Source: Cellulophaga sp. RHA19
GTDB lineage: Bacteria; Bacteroidota; Bacteroidia; Flavobacteriales; Flavobacteriaceae
Assembly (NCBI RefSeq): GCF_002813425.1
Contig: NZ_PHUL01000001.1
Location: 2,046,001 to 2,110,000, forward strand
Reading direction: 5' to 3'
Length of the DNA: 64,000 bases
Within the stretch, counting starts at the first letter, position 1. Each line of letters starts with the position of its first letter. The notes below the pieces were generated by a model. That model was not told the origin of the DNA, made no database searches, and saw only the letters and a program-made list of their open reading frames with translations. A program made the position numbers and the translations under genes. Shown here one piece after another: positions 33,931-42,731 of the stretch.

Positions 33931-35094
33931 ATGTCAAAAATATTAGTAATAGAAGACGAAGCTGCAATACGCAGAGTTTTGGTAAAAATTTTATCGGAGG
34001 AGAGTGATACCTATAATGTTGAAGAGGCAGAAGACGGTTTAAAAGGTATAGATGCTATTAAAAAAAACGATTATGATTTAGTTTTGTGTGATATTAAAAT
34101 GCCTAAAATGGATGGCGTAGAGGTATTAGAGGCTGCACGTAAATTAAAGCCAGAATTAGCTTTTATTATGATATCTGGTCACGGAGATTTAGATACAGCA
34201 GTAAATACAATGCGTTTAGGTGCTTTTGATTATATATCTAAACCGCCAGATTTAAATAGGTTGTTAACTACGGTACGTAATGCATTAGATCGTAAAGATT
34301 TAGTGGTAGAAAATACCAAGTTAAAAAAGAAAGTAAGTAAAAATTACCAAATGGTAGGGGAGAGTGATGGCATAGCTTTAATTAAAGATATGATAGAGAA
34401 AGTAGCCCCTACAGATGCGCGTGTTTTAATTACAGGGTCTAACGGTACAGGGAAAGAATTGGTTGCGCATTGGTTGCATGAAAAAAGTCCACGTAGTAAA
34501 GCGCCATTTATAGAAGTAAATTGTGCCGCAATACCATCAGAATTAATAGAGAGTGAACTTTTTGGTCACGTAAAAGGAGCGTTTACATCTGCAGTAAAAG
34601 ATAGGGCAGGTAAGTTTGAAGCAGCAAATAAGGGAACTATTTTTTTGGATGAAATAGGAGATATGAGTTTGTCTGCGCAAGCTAAAGTATTGCGTGCCTT
34701 GCAAGAAAGTAAAATATCTAGAGTAGGTACAGATAAAGATATAAAGGTTGATGTTAGAGTAGTAGCAGCTACAAACAAAGATTTAAAAAAGGAAATAGCA
34801 GATGGTAACTTTAGAGAAGATTTATACCATAGACTGGCGGTAATACTTATAAAAGTACCTGCTTTAAATGATAGGAGAGATGATATTCCTTTATTAATAG
34901 CCTACTTTGCAGATAAGATTAGCAAAGAGCAAGGAACTACTAAAAAAGTGTTTTCAGACAAAGCAATTTCATTATTGAAGAGTTATGACTGGACAGGTAA
35001 TATTAGAGAGTTGCGTAATGTGGTAGAACGTTTAATTATTTTAGGCGGAAAAGAGGTAACAGAGGAAGATGTAAAATTATTTGCTAGTAAGTAA
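33931..35094 (+). CDS. Sigma-54-dependent response regulator without DNA-binding domain
   Basis: The 387-residue protein has an N-terminal receiver domain (phospho-acceptor Asp in LVLCDIKMPKMDG) and an AAA+ domain of the NtrC type: Walker A GSNGTGKE, the sigma-54 contact loop GAFTSA (usually GAFTGA), and Walker B TIFLDEIGDM. It ends TEEDVKLFASK soon after the AAA+ lid, so the Fis-type helix-turn-helix of NtrC is missing. It would activate sigma-54 RNA polymerase from solution or through a partner. No histidine kinase gene is adjacent. Confidence 0.9.
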   Translation: MSKILVIEDEAAIRRVLVKILSEESDTYNVEEAEDGLKGIDAIKKNDYDLVLCDIKMPKMDGVEVLEAARKLKPELAFIMISGHGDLDTAVNTMRLGAFDYISKPPDLNRLLTTVRNALDRKDLVVENTKLKKKVSKNYQMVGESDGIALIKDMIEKVAPTDARVLITGSNGTGKELVAHWLHEKSPRSKAPFIEVNCAAIPSELIESELFGHVKGAFTSAVKDRAGKFEAANKGTIFLDEIGDMSLSAQAKVLRALQESKISRVGTDKDIKVDVRVVAATNKDLKKEIADGNFREDLYHRLAVILIKVPALNDRRDDIPLLIAYFADKISKEQGTTKKVFSDKAISLLKSYDWTGNIRELRNVVERLIILGGKEVTEEDVKLFASK

Positions 35095-35107
35095 TAATAG
35101 TTTTAAC

Positions 35108-35152
35108 AAATACAAAAAAGCCTAGATTTTAAATCTAGGCTTTTTTGTATTT
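35108..35152. terminator. Long bidirectional terminator
   Basis: A 22-bp nearly perfect stem centred on GCCTAGATTT/AAATCTAGGC carries A and T runs on both sides. It lies between the convergent response-regulator and PH-domain genes. Confidence 0.9.
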
Positions 35153-35167
35153 ATAGGTTTATGAGTA

Positions 35168-35545
35168 TTACATCACTTTGCTTCCTAGGTATTTTTGTAC
35201 TTCGTAAACATCTATGCTTTTATTAAATTTTTTACTTACAGATGGGAGGTTTTCACTAGAAATCCAAATTTTTAATTCGGCATCTAAATCAAAAGTACCA
35301 GCTGTTTCTAAAGAAAATCTAGAAATGCTTTTGTATGGCATAGATTTATATTCTGCTTTGCTGCCAGTAAGTCCTTGTACGTCTATTAATATTAAGCGTT
35401 TGTTCGTAAACATGAAAGTGTCTCTTACTAATTTAAAGCCTAATTCTACTTGTTCACCGTCTATTAGAAGTCTTCCGTATTTTTCATTAAGTTTATCTAC
35501 AGATACCTCACTAGCGTTACCAAGTATTTTATTAAATAATCCCAT
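35168..35545 (-). CDS. PH-domain protein (bPH_1 type)
   Basis: The 125-residue protein fits bacterial pleckstrin-homology proteins (PF08000): GEQVELGFKLVRDTFMFTNKRLILIDVQGLTGSKAEY in order, then MPYKSISRFSLETAGTFD and a C-terminal helix. Such proteins form ring-like oligomers; their role is unclear. It follows the gene at 35560 by 14 bases and is probably cotranscribed. Confidence 0.88.
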   Translation of the reverse strand: MGLFNKILGNASEVSVDKLNEKYGRLLIDGEQVELGFKLVRDTFMFTNKRLILIDVQGLTGSKAEYKSMPYKSISRFSLETAGTFDLDAELKIWISSENLPSVSKKFNKSIDVYEVQKYLGSKVM

Positions 35546-35559
35546 TGTTTGCTTAAGGT

Positions 35560-35913
35560 TTAGTTTGCTTCTTCAGTTTTGTTCTCGTCTTTGTTAAGCA
35601 ACTTTGCAGATACTTTGTAATCTGCAGTATATATCATTTTTGGTGTTGCCTTTTTTAAATCAAAATAAGCTCTTTTGTACCATTTGGCATCGGTAGCTTT
35701 TTTTCTGTAATCTTCATTGGTTTTAGTTGTACCAAATTCTTCATTTATATATGGTTTAATAGCGTGTATTCCAATACCAAAGTATTCTATACGCTCTAAA
35801 ACCATTGCAAAATCTAACTCAGAGAAATAAAAGTTTTCTTCAGAGTCAAACCCAGTATTTAAATTTTTAAGATCTGTAAAAACGTTCTTCTGTAAAAATT
35901 CTAATTTAGTCAT
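35560..35913 (-). CDS. Uncharacterised protein (117 aa)
   Basis: The protein is soluble and helical, without a signal peptide, and has Tyr/Phe-rich segments (YFSELDFAMVLERIEYFGIGIHAI). It ends in a charged tail (NKDENKTEEAN). I recognise no family. It lies in a run of three - strand genes with the PH-domain protein and the carboxypeptidase-regulatory protein. Confidence 0.65.
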   Translation of the reverse strand: MTKLEFLQKNVFTDLKNLNTGFDSEENFYFSELDFAMVLERIEYFGIGIHAIKPYINEEFGTTKTNEDYRKKATDAKWYKRAYFDLKKATPKMIYTADYKVSAKLLNKDENKTEEAN

Positions 35914-35960
35914 AGTTAATCTAAGGTGTATGTATTTTTTAAACAGTAATTTTTATACTG

Positions 35961-36740
35961 TTATTTTTTTCTGTTTAGTACTTTATATTCTTCGTAGCAA
36001 CCGCTAATAGCGTCTAAAATTTGTAAATCGTTGGCAGTTTGTATAAAAGATTTAGAGTAGTTACAGTTGTTTAAAATGTCTTCAATGTCTACTTTTTCTA
36101 ATTGAAGTAATTCTGTTAGTGTTTCTCTATCAAACTTTGCTGCTAGCAAATCTCTAATACGGTCATCTTCTTTAATTTGACGGAGTTTACGCATTTGTGC
36201 AGGTTTTTTTCCAAATAAATTACGGAGTAAATCTGCAGGGTTTAATATTGCGCCAAGTACTTTTGTAACTGCACTTGGGTTTTTATTACCAGCTTCATAA
36301 CCTGTGTTTAGTCCAGATATTGCGTATTGGTAAGAGTCGTTTAAACTCACGTTTTTAGCGTCTATCTCTAAAAAACCTGTTAGTTGGTATGGTTTAACAA
36401 CAACTTCTTCTAGCGCAAATGCTAGTTCTGTTAAGGTAATTTCTGTATCCTTAAATTTAAGCATATCGTTAGTTACTTTAATTTTTTGAGATTTAAAACC
36501 AAGATACGTTAAGTAAAGTGTATCGTTAGCAACTGCGGGTATTGTAAACTTACCATCTTGATCTGTAATGGTACCTTTTACTTGGTTTAGGTTTACAATG
36601 TGCACGCTAGGCATAGGTTCGTCTGTCTGCGAATTTATAATTGTTGCAGAAAACTCATTTTTGTTTTCTTTAGCTTTTTTGTCTTGAGGAAATCCAATAA
36701 ATGTAACTAAGCTAAAAATAAGTAGGATGTATTTGTTCAT
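35961..36740 (-). CDS. Secreted protein with carboxypeptidase-regulatory-like domain
   Basis: A signal peptide (about residues 1-18) is followed by a CarboxypepD_reg_2 domain (about 28-110: FSATIINSQTDEPMPSVHIVN, TDQDGKFTIPAVANDTLYLTYLGFKSQKI). The C-terminal half is helical, with RQIKEDDRIRDLLAAKFDRETL. The same layout occurs in Bacteroidota envelope proteins without a TonB-receptor barrel. Role unknown. Confidence 0.82.
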   Translation of the reverse strand: MNKYILLIFSLVTFIGFPQDKKAKENKNEFSATIINSQTDEPMPSVHIVNLNQVKGTITDQDGKFTIPAVANDTLYLTYLGFKSQKIKVTNDMLKFKDTEITLTELAFALEEVVVKPYQLTGFLEIDAKNVSLNDSYQYAISGLNTGYEAGNKNPSAVTKVLGAILNPADLLRNLFGKKPAQMRKLRQIKEDDRIRDLLAAKFDRETLTELLQLEKVDIEDILNNCNYSKSFIQTANDLQILDAISGCYEEYKVLNRKK

Positions 36741-36849
36741 AAAAAGGTGGTGTCATTTATCTTCTACTAAAAAGTCTAAGATATTAAAGTTTATCTCTTT
36801 AGCTGTGGTGTAAGGGTTAAATTTTTGATTTAAGTTGGTAAATAAACAA

Positions 36850-36875
36850 AAAAAATACGCCGAAGCGTATTTTTT
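36850..36875 (-). terminator. Terminator of the DEAD-box gene
   Basis: AAAAAATACGC pairs with GCGTATTTTTT across CGAA, with T runs on both strands. It lies 24 bases downstream of the helicase stop. Confidence 0.85.
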
Positions 36876-36898
36876 AGTATTCTATTAACTTAAAAAGA

Positions 36899-38716
36899 CT
36901 AGTATCTTCTTTTGCTTTTTTTGTTTCCGTATCCTCCACCGCTATCGCGACTTCCTCTACTGTCTTTGCTACGAGAACGACCTCTGTCTCCACCGCCGCT
37001 TCTATTATCTCTTCCTCCACGAGAAGAAGAACGACCTCTGTCGCCACCGCGTCCACCACGATCTCTTCCTCCTCTGCGGCCTCCGCCACCACCAGGGTTG
37101 TTAGATATTTCTACGTTAACAAATCTTCCGTCAACTTTAAATTCAGTAAACGTTGCTAATACTTTTTCAGAGTGTTCTGCATCTGTATTAAAGAAAGAGA
37201 AACTTTCTTTAACATCTACTTTAAACACATCTTCTTTGCCAAGACCAACTGTTTCTTTTAAGAAATCTTTTAATGTCATCCAATCGTAATCATCACGCTC
37301 ACCAACATTAATAAAGTAACGTACAGAACCACTTGTAGGTATTTCTGCTTTGTTTCTGCCACGTTCATCACGATCTCCTCTTTCTCCACGGTCAGAGCCA
37401 TTTAAGTCTCTAGTTTTATTGTAGTAGTCAAAGAAACGAGTAAACTCTACAGAAACAATCTTCTTAATAAGATCCTCTTTATCTAAACCTTCTAATATTT
37501 CATTAATGGCAGGTAAGTAACTTTCTACTTCCTCATTAATCTTAGTATCTTTAATTTTATTAGCTAAATGGTGTAATTGAATTTCACAAATCTCCATTCC
37601 TGTTGGAATCTTTTTTGATAAAAATTCAGTTTGTAGCTTTCTTTCTAAGGCTTTTATTTTACGTAACTCACTACGAGTTACAATAACCATAGATACACCA
37701 GATTTACCAGCTCTACCAGTACGCCCACTACGGTGAGTGTATGTTTCTATTTCATCTGGTAATTGGTAGTTTATTACGTGTGTAATATCATCTACATCTA
37801 TACCACGTGCAGCAACATCTGTTGCAACAAGCATTTGTATTTGTTTTTTACGGAAAGCGTTCATTACCAAATCTCTTTGGTTTTGACTTAAATCTCCGTG
37901 TAAAGCACCAGCATTGTAACCGTCTTCAATTAATTTTTCGGCAACTCTTTGTGTATCTCTCTTAGTTCTACAAAAAACAACAGAGAAAATATCAGGATTG
38001 GTATCTGCTAATCTTTTTAATGCAGGGTATCTATCTCTACCGCCAACAACATAATACTCATGTTGTACTGTAGTTGCACCTGCATTTTTAGATCCCACTG
38101 TAATTTCTTGTGGATTGTGCATGAATTTTTTAGCAATGGTAGAAACTTCTCTTGGCATAGTTGCAGAGAATAACCACGTAAATTTTTCATCTGGAGTGTT
38201 AGATAAAATGTCTTTAATGTCTTCATAGAAGCCCATATTTAACATCTCATCAGCTTCATCTAATACACAGTAATCTAATTTAGAAATGTTAACCATACCA
38301 CGGCTAATCATATCTTTTATTCTACCAGGAGTAGCAACAACAATTTGTGCTCCTCTTCTAATTTGGTTTGCTTGGTCTGTAATACTAGCACCACCGTAAA
38401 TTGCAACTACATTAAGTCCTTTTTCGTATTTAGAATACGCTTTAAGCTCGTTTGTAATTTGTAAACAAAGTTCACGTGTTGGTGAAAGTATTAATCCTTG
38501 AGTAGTTCTGCTACTAGAATCAATTTTCTGAATTAACGGAAAACCAAAAGCTGCAGTTTTACCAGTACCTGTTTGTGCTAATGCTACAAGGTCTGTGTCT
38601 TCATTTAAAAGGATTGGAATTGCTTTTTCTTGTACTTCTGAAGGTGATTCAAACCCAAGATCTACAATAGCATCAAGTAGGGACTTGTCTAGCCCTAATG
38701 CTTCAAATTTTGTCAT
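36899..38716 (-). CDS. DEAD-box RNA helicase with RNA-binding domain and RGG tail
   Basis: The 605-residue protein has all helicase motifs: AQTGTGKTAAFG, PTRELCLQ, VLDEADEML, SAT, and HRSGRTGRAG. After the core is a DbpA-type RNA-binding domain (about 455-540) and a Gly/Arg/Ser-rich C-terminal tail typical of cold-shock helicases of the DeaD/CsdA group. It probably remodels structured RNA, such as ribosome assembly intermediates. The low-complexity tail makes long spurious frames on other strands. A long leader (promoter at 38819-38853) would fit cold-shock control. Confidence 0.94.
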   Translation of the reverse strand: MTKFEALGLDKSLLDAIVDLGFESPSEVQEKAIPILLNEDTDLVALAQTGTGKTAAFGFPLIQKIDSSSRTTQGLILSPTRELCLQITNELKAYSKYEKGLNVVAIYGGASITDQANQIRRGAQIVVATPGRIKDMISRGMVNISKLDYCVLDEADEMLNMGFYEDIKDILSNTPDEKFTWLFSATMPREVSTIAKKFMHNPQEITVGSKNAGATTVQHEYYVVGGRDRYPALKRLADTNPDIFSVVFCRTKRDTQRVAEKLIEDGYNAGALHGDLSQNQRDLVMNAFRKKQIQMLVATDVAARGIDVDDITHVINYQLPDEIETYTHRSGRTGRAGKSGVSMVIVTRSELRKIKALERKLQTEFLSKKIPTGMEICEIQLHHLANKIKDTKINEEVESYLPAINEILEGLDKEDLIKKIVSVEFTRFFDYYNKTRDLNGSDRGERGDRDERGRNKAEIPTSGSVRYFINVGERDDYDWMTLKDFLKETVGLGKEDVFKVDVKESFSFFNTDAEHSEKVLATFTEFKVDGRFVNVEISNNPGGGGGRRGGRDRGGRGGDRGRSSSRGGRDNRSGGGDRGRSRSKDSRGSRDSGGGYGNKKSKRRY

Positions 38717-38818
38717 AATATGTTATTCTTAATCGCAAATATGTATGTTACATAGAGCGTTTATCATATTATAACTCAGAGTAACACATGCTATACCAGC
38801 GGCGTTTTTAATAAAGTG

Positions 38819-38853
38819 CAAAAGTACTCTAAATATTTTGAATAACCATACAA
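38819..38853 (-). promoter_or_regulatory. Promoter of the DEAD-box gene
   Basis: On the - strand TACTTTTG (38826-38819) fits the -7 element, and TTG lies 24 bases upstream (38853-38851), slightly wider than the usual spacing. It would give a leader of about 95 bases. Confidence 0.45.
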
Positions 38854-38871
38854 CATAGATAATACTTGTTT

Positions 38872-39501
38872 TTATGGTGCAAGACTATAACCATATACAG
38901 ACATAACAACACCAATAACACCAAAAATTATCATTAAAACTACTAATGATTTTTGCAACTTAGGATTGTCATAAATTATGATGCAGACAGCACCTAAAAC
39001 AATACTTATTTGAAAAAAAAGAACACCAAAATCAAACTTACGAGTGGCAATATCATATTTGTTAGCAAGTACTTTCCACTCGTTAATACCAGTTATTACA
39101 CCCATTTTGCCATCTAAGTCTTGTGTCCACTCTTTTTTTTCTATATTTTTTGAGCCAATTAAAATCTCGTGCTTCTCTGCTTTGTATTTTTCAATTTTAG
39201 CTTTCGTTTTTTCAATTTTACTGTAAACAAAATCTCTTTTTTCTTCTGCTATTGCATTTGTATAAAGCAGTGCTTCAAGATTGTCTAATTCACTTTCTTT
39301 TAAACTCTCTTTTATGCTTTTAGACTGATACCAGCTAGAATAATTGACCAATTTATTGTGAGCAATCATCATTTCTTCCTCTAATTCGCCGTTTACTAAT
39401 TGAGAAATAGCCATAAGTGCAGCAAAAAATGCAATAAGTACACCACCATATGCTTCGGCACGTTCAGATGCTACTGAAACTTCTACGGTTTGCTTAGGCA
39501 T
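38872..39501 (-). CDS. DUF4337-like membrane protein
   Basis: The 209-residue protein has one hydrophobic helix near the N-terminus (about residues 18-36), a long coiled-coil middle (IEKTKAKIEKYKAEKHEIL) and two helices at the C-terminus. It fits DUF4337, whose role is unknown. Its first eight bases overlap the end of rdgB, so the two are coupled. Confidence 0.75.
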   Translation of the reverse strand: MPKQTVEVSVASERAEAYGGVLIAFFAALMAISQLVNGELEEEMMIAHNKLVNYSSWYQSKSIKESLKESELDNLEALLYTNAIAEEKRDFVYSKIEKTKAKIEKYKAEKHEILIGSKNIEKKEWTQDLDGKMGVITGINEWKVLANKYDIATRKFDFGVLFFQISIVLGAVCIIIYDNPKLQKSLVVLMIIFGVIGVVMSVYGYSLAP

Positions 39502-40078
39502 TTTTGTATCCTTTTAAAAAAGTAATTAATTGTTGTGTTGCTTTAGCTCTATGGCTTATTTGGTTTTTTGTACTAAGTGGTAGCTCTGCAAAAGTAAGGT
39601 TGTAGTTCTCTGGGGTAAAAATAGGATCGTACCCAAAACCATCTTTACCTTGTTTGCTTTTAGTTATTTTACCGTTTACAATGCCTGTAAATATATGTTG
39701 TTCCCCGTTTAAATTTAATGCAATAGCAGTTTTAAAATGTGCAGTTCTATTGTTACTATCACCTAAATTGTATAGTAATTTGTTCATATTATCTTCTGCA
39801 CTTTTTTGTTCACCGGCGTAACGAGCAGCGTAAATACCAGGTTCTCCGTTTAAAGCATCTACTAGTAAGCCAGTATCATCAGAAAAACAAGGTAAGTTAT
39901 ATTTTTCTGTAACGTAATTTGCTTTTTGTTTGGCATTACCTTCTATGGTATCTGCGGTTTCAGGAATATCATCAAAACAACCAATATCTGTTAAAGAAAC
40001 CAGTGTAATGTTTTTAGGAACAAGAGCCTCTACCTCTTTAAACTTGTTAGTGTTATGCGTTGCAAATACTATTTTCAT
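39494..40078 (-). CDS. rdgB: Non-canonical purine NTP pyrophosphatase (ITPase)
   Basis: RdgB/HAM1 hydrolyses dITP and XTP to prevent their incorporation into DNA. The 194-residue length is typical. Motifs: FATHNTNKFKEV, CFSDDTGLLVDALNGEPG, YAARYAG, and GKDGFGYDPIF followed by SHRAKA. It is the first gene of the pair with the DUF4337 gene. Confidence 0.96.
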   Translation of the reverse strand: MKIVFATHNTNKFKEVEALVPKNITLVSLTDIGCFDDIPETADTIEGNAKQKANYVTEKYNLPCFSDDTGLLVDALNGEPGIYAARYAGEQKSAEDNMNKLLYNLGDSNNRTAHFKTAIALNLNGEQHIFTGIVNGKITKSKQGKDGFGYDPIFTPENYNLTFAELPLSTKNQISHRAKATQQLITFLKGYKNA

Positions 40079-40173
40079 TGGTGATGCTTATTTGTTTTTT
40101 GTAATTCTTTAGGTGAAAACCTAAAAAAACAAGCGCAAAAGTAGTAATTTTATTTTCTTAAAAATAGTAATGT

Positions 40174-40626
40174 ATGTCTTTAAAGCTTCCGCCAGTAGTA
40201 GTGGTTTTTGTGTTTGGATTGGTAATGTATGTTTTAGCTAGGTTTTTACCTTTTGGAATTTTTGATTTTTTTGGAAGAACAATGCTTTTAAAAGGTTTGT
40301 TAGTGGTTATGCTTTTGGTTTTAGCAGCATCAACCTATAAATTTTTAAAAGCCAAAACAACAGTAGATCCTAAAAACCTTAACAAAACTAGTGCATTGGT
40401 AACTACAGGTATTTATAAGTTTACAAGAAACCCAATGTATTTAGCAATGTTGTTATTACTTATTGGTTGGGGTTTATTTTTAAGCAATGCTTTTAATATG
40501 TTAATAGCAGCTGGTTTTGTGTCTTACATGAATGCTTACCAAATAAAACCAGAAGAAGAAATGTTAACCCAAAAGTTTGGTAAAGAATATACGAGTTACA
40601 CTAAAAAAGTGCGTCGTTGGTTTTAA
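40174..40626 (+). CDS. Isoprenylcysteine methyltransferase-like membrane protein
   Basis: The 150-residue protein has about four helices and the conserved motif GIYKFTRNPMYLAMLLLLIGWG, followed by EEEMLTQKFGKEYTSYTKKVRRW. This is the signature of the ICMT/PEMT membrane methyltransferase group (SAM-dependent). Its substrate in bacteria is unknown. Confidence 0.85.
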   Translation: MSLKLPPVVVVFVFGLVMYVLARFLPFGIFDFFGRTMLLKGLLVVMLLVLAASTYKFLKAKTTVDPKNLNKTSALVTTGIYKFTRNPMYLAMLLLLIGWGLFLSNAFNMLIAAGFVSYMNAYQIKPEEEMLTQKFGKEYTSYTKKVRRWF

Positions 40627-40773
40627 TTTTATTATCATATTCTTAATTTAAGGGTGCTTAAAAAACAATTTTTATAGCATATGTGATGATACGCCTTTTT
40701 TGCTTTAATTTTATTTTGATTTAACTGCTTAAACACTAATATTTTTTACTTTTACTACTTAAATTTTTTTAAA

Positions 40774-42666
40774 ATGGTAGACCAAGGGAGAAAATATGTT
40801 TTTGATTTTGATAGCACTCTAACCAGAGTTGAAGCTTTAGATGTTTTAGCTGAAATTACATTACAAGGTAATGCTAACAAAGATGAAATTATTAAAGAAA
40901 TACAAGAAATTACCAATCTAGGAATAGATGGCGATATCTCCTTTACAGAATCCTTGGAGAAGCGTATAAAACTTTTAAACGCTCACAAAAGTCATTTAAC
41001 ACAATTGGTAGAAGAGCTTAGAGATAAAATTTCTAAGTCTATAGAAACTAATAAAGAGTTTTTTCATAATTATTCTGATGATATTTATGTTATTTCTTGT
41101 GGTTTTAAAGAGTTTATAGATCCTATTGTAGAGGAGTACAACATACCAGCAGAAAAAGTGTATGCTAATACTTTTAAGTTTGATGAGGATGGTAATATTG
41201 TTGGTTTTGATGAAGCTAATGTATTGGCGTCTCACAACGGAAAAATTGAATGCCTTAAAAATCTACATTTAGAAGGAGAAGTACAAGTAATAGGAGATGG
41301 GTATAGTGATTATGTAATGCGTGAAGCTGGTATTGCAGATAAGTTTTTTGCATACACAGAAAATGTGAGCAGAGACAAAGCTACAGATAATGCAGACCAC
41401 GTTACGCCAAATATGGATGAATTTCTGTTTGTAAACGATTTACCAAGGAAAATATCATACCCAAAAAATAGAATTAAAATATTGCTGTTAGAAAATGTGC
41501 ATCCGGCAGCATTTCATAATTTATCTGAAGATGGTTTTTCTGTGGAGTTAGTAAAGCACAGTCTACCAGAAGAGGAATTAATAGAAAAATTAAAAGGAGT
41601 ACACGTTTTAGGTATTCGTTCTAAAACACAAGTAACCAAAAAGGTATTAGAAGCTGCAGATAAGTTATTGGTAGTAGGTGCATTTTGTATAGGTACTACG
41701 CAAATAGATTTAGAAAGTGCTAAAAAAAGAGGAGTTGTTGTTTTTAACGCTCCGTATAGTAATACACGTTCTGTTGTAGAGTTGGCTATAGGAGAAATAA
41801 TTACGTTAATGCGTAATGTGTTTCCTAGAAGTCAGGAAATTCACAATGGACAATGGAATAAAACTGCTATAAACTCTAGAGAAGTACGTGGTAAAAAATT
41901 AGGAATTGTAGGTTACGGTAATATTGGTAAGCAATTATCTGTTTTAGCAGAAGCTATTGGTATGCGAGTGTATTATTATGATGTTAACGACCAGTTAGCA
42001 CTTGGTAATGCAATTAAATGTAATACACTAGAAGACTTGTTAAATGTGTCTGATGTTGTTACGTTGCATATAGATGATAACCAAGCTAACAAGAACTTTA
42101 TTGGTGAACGAGAAATTAAGCAGATGAAGAACGGAGCTATGCTTATAAACTTATCTCGTGGTTTTGTAGTAGATATACAAGCTTTAGTAGCAGCACTAAA
42201 AAGCGGAAAAATTGGCGGAGCAGCAGTAGATGTTTATCCAGAAGAACCACGTAGTAATGGTGAATTTTTTACGGAGCTGCAAGGGTTAGAAAACGTAATA
42301 TTAACACCGCACGTTGGTGGTAGTACAGAAGAAGCGCAAAGAGATATTGCAGATTTTGTACCTAATAAAATTATGGAGTATATTAACTCTGGTAATACCG
42401 TAGATGCTGTAAATTTCCCTAGTATACGTTTGCCAAGGCAAACAAATGCGCACCGTTTTTTACATATACATAAAAACGTACCAGGTATAATGGCTAAAAT
42501 AAATAAGGTTTTAGCAGAATACGAAATGAATATAACAGGTCAGTATTTATCTACAGACAATGAGGTGGGGTATGTAATTACAGACCTAGATAAAAAGTAT
42601 AATAAAGAAGTTATTAAGGCTCTAAAAAAGGTAGAAAATACTATTAAGTTTAGAGTGCTTTATTAG
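40774..42666 (+). CDS. serA: Fused phosphoserine-phosphatase-like / phosphoglycerate dehydrogenase
   Basis: The 630-residue protein starts with a HAD phosphatase domain (about residues 5-220): catalytic D11-F-D13-S-T, Ser/Gly motif VISCGFKEF and GDGYSD at 174-179, all intact. It continues with a D-3-phosphoglycerate dehydrogenase (about 230-540): NAD-binding GIVGYGNIG from residue 377, then LSRGFVVD and the catalytic His in TPHVGGST. A C-terminal ACT domain (about 560-630) probably binds serine. The fusion would combine the first and third steps of serine synthesis. The phosphatase substrate is inferred. Confidence 0.93.
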   Translation: MVDQGRKYVFDFDSTLTRVEALDVLAEITLQGNANKDEIIKEIQEITNLGIDGDISFTESLEKRIKLLNAHKSHLTQLVEELRDKISKSIETNKEFFHNYSDDIYVISCGFKEFIDPIVEEYNIPAEKVYANTFKFDEDGNIVGFDEANVLASHNGKIECLKNLHLEGEVQVIGDGYSDYVMREAGIADKFFAYTENVSRDKATDNADHVTPNMDEFLFVNDLPRKISYPKNRIKILLLENVHPAAFHNLSEDGFSVELVKHSLPEEELIEKLKGVHVLGIRSKTQVTKKVLEAADKLLVVGAFCIGTTQIDLESAKKRGVVVFNAPYSNTRSVVELAIGEIITLMRNVFPRSQEIHNGQWNKTAINSREVRGKKLGIVGYGNIGKQLSVLAEAIGMRVYYYDVNDQLALGNAIKCNTLEDLLNVSDVVTLHIDDNQANKNFIGEREIKQMKNGAMLINLSRGFVVDIQALVAALKSGKIGGAAVDVYPEEPRSNGEFFTELQGLENVILTPHVGGSTEEAQRDIADFVPNKIMEYINSGNTVDAVNFPSIRLPRQTNAHRFLHIHKNVPGIMAKINKVLAEYEMNITGQYLSTDNEVGYVITDLDKKYNKEVIKALKKVENTIKFRVLY

Positions 42667-42690
42667 TAATATACATATTACAAGTAAGTA

Positions 42691-42727
42691 AAAGGACTGT
42701 ACTTAAAAGTGCAGTCTTTTTTTATTA
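42691..42727. terminator. Bidirectional terminator
   Basis: GACTGTACTT pairs with AAGTGCAGTC (one G-U pair) with flanking A and T runs, between serA and the convergent aspartyl-protease gene. Confidence 0.8.
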
Positions 42728-42731
42728 CATC

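Noticed and set aside
36874..37289. Long Val/Glu-rich and Pro/Leu-rich frames on both strands
   Set aside because: They are shadows of the Gly/Arg-rich tail of the DEAD-box helicase; the composition follows from reading the repeats in other frames.
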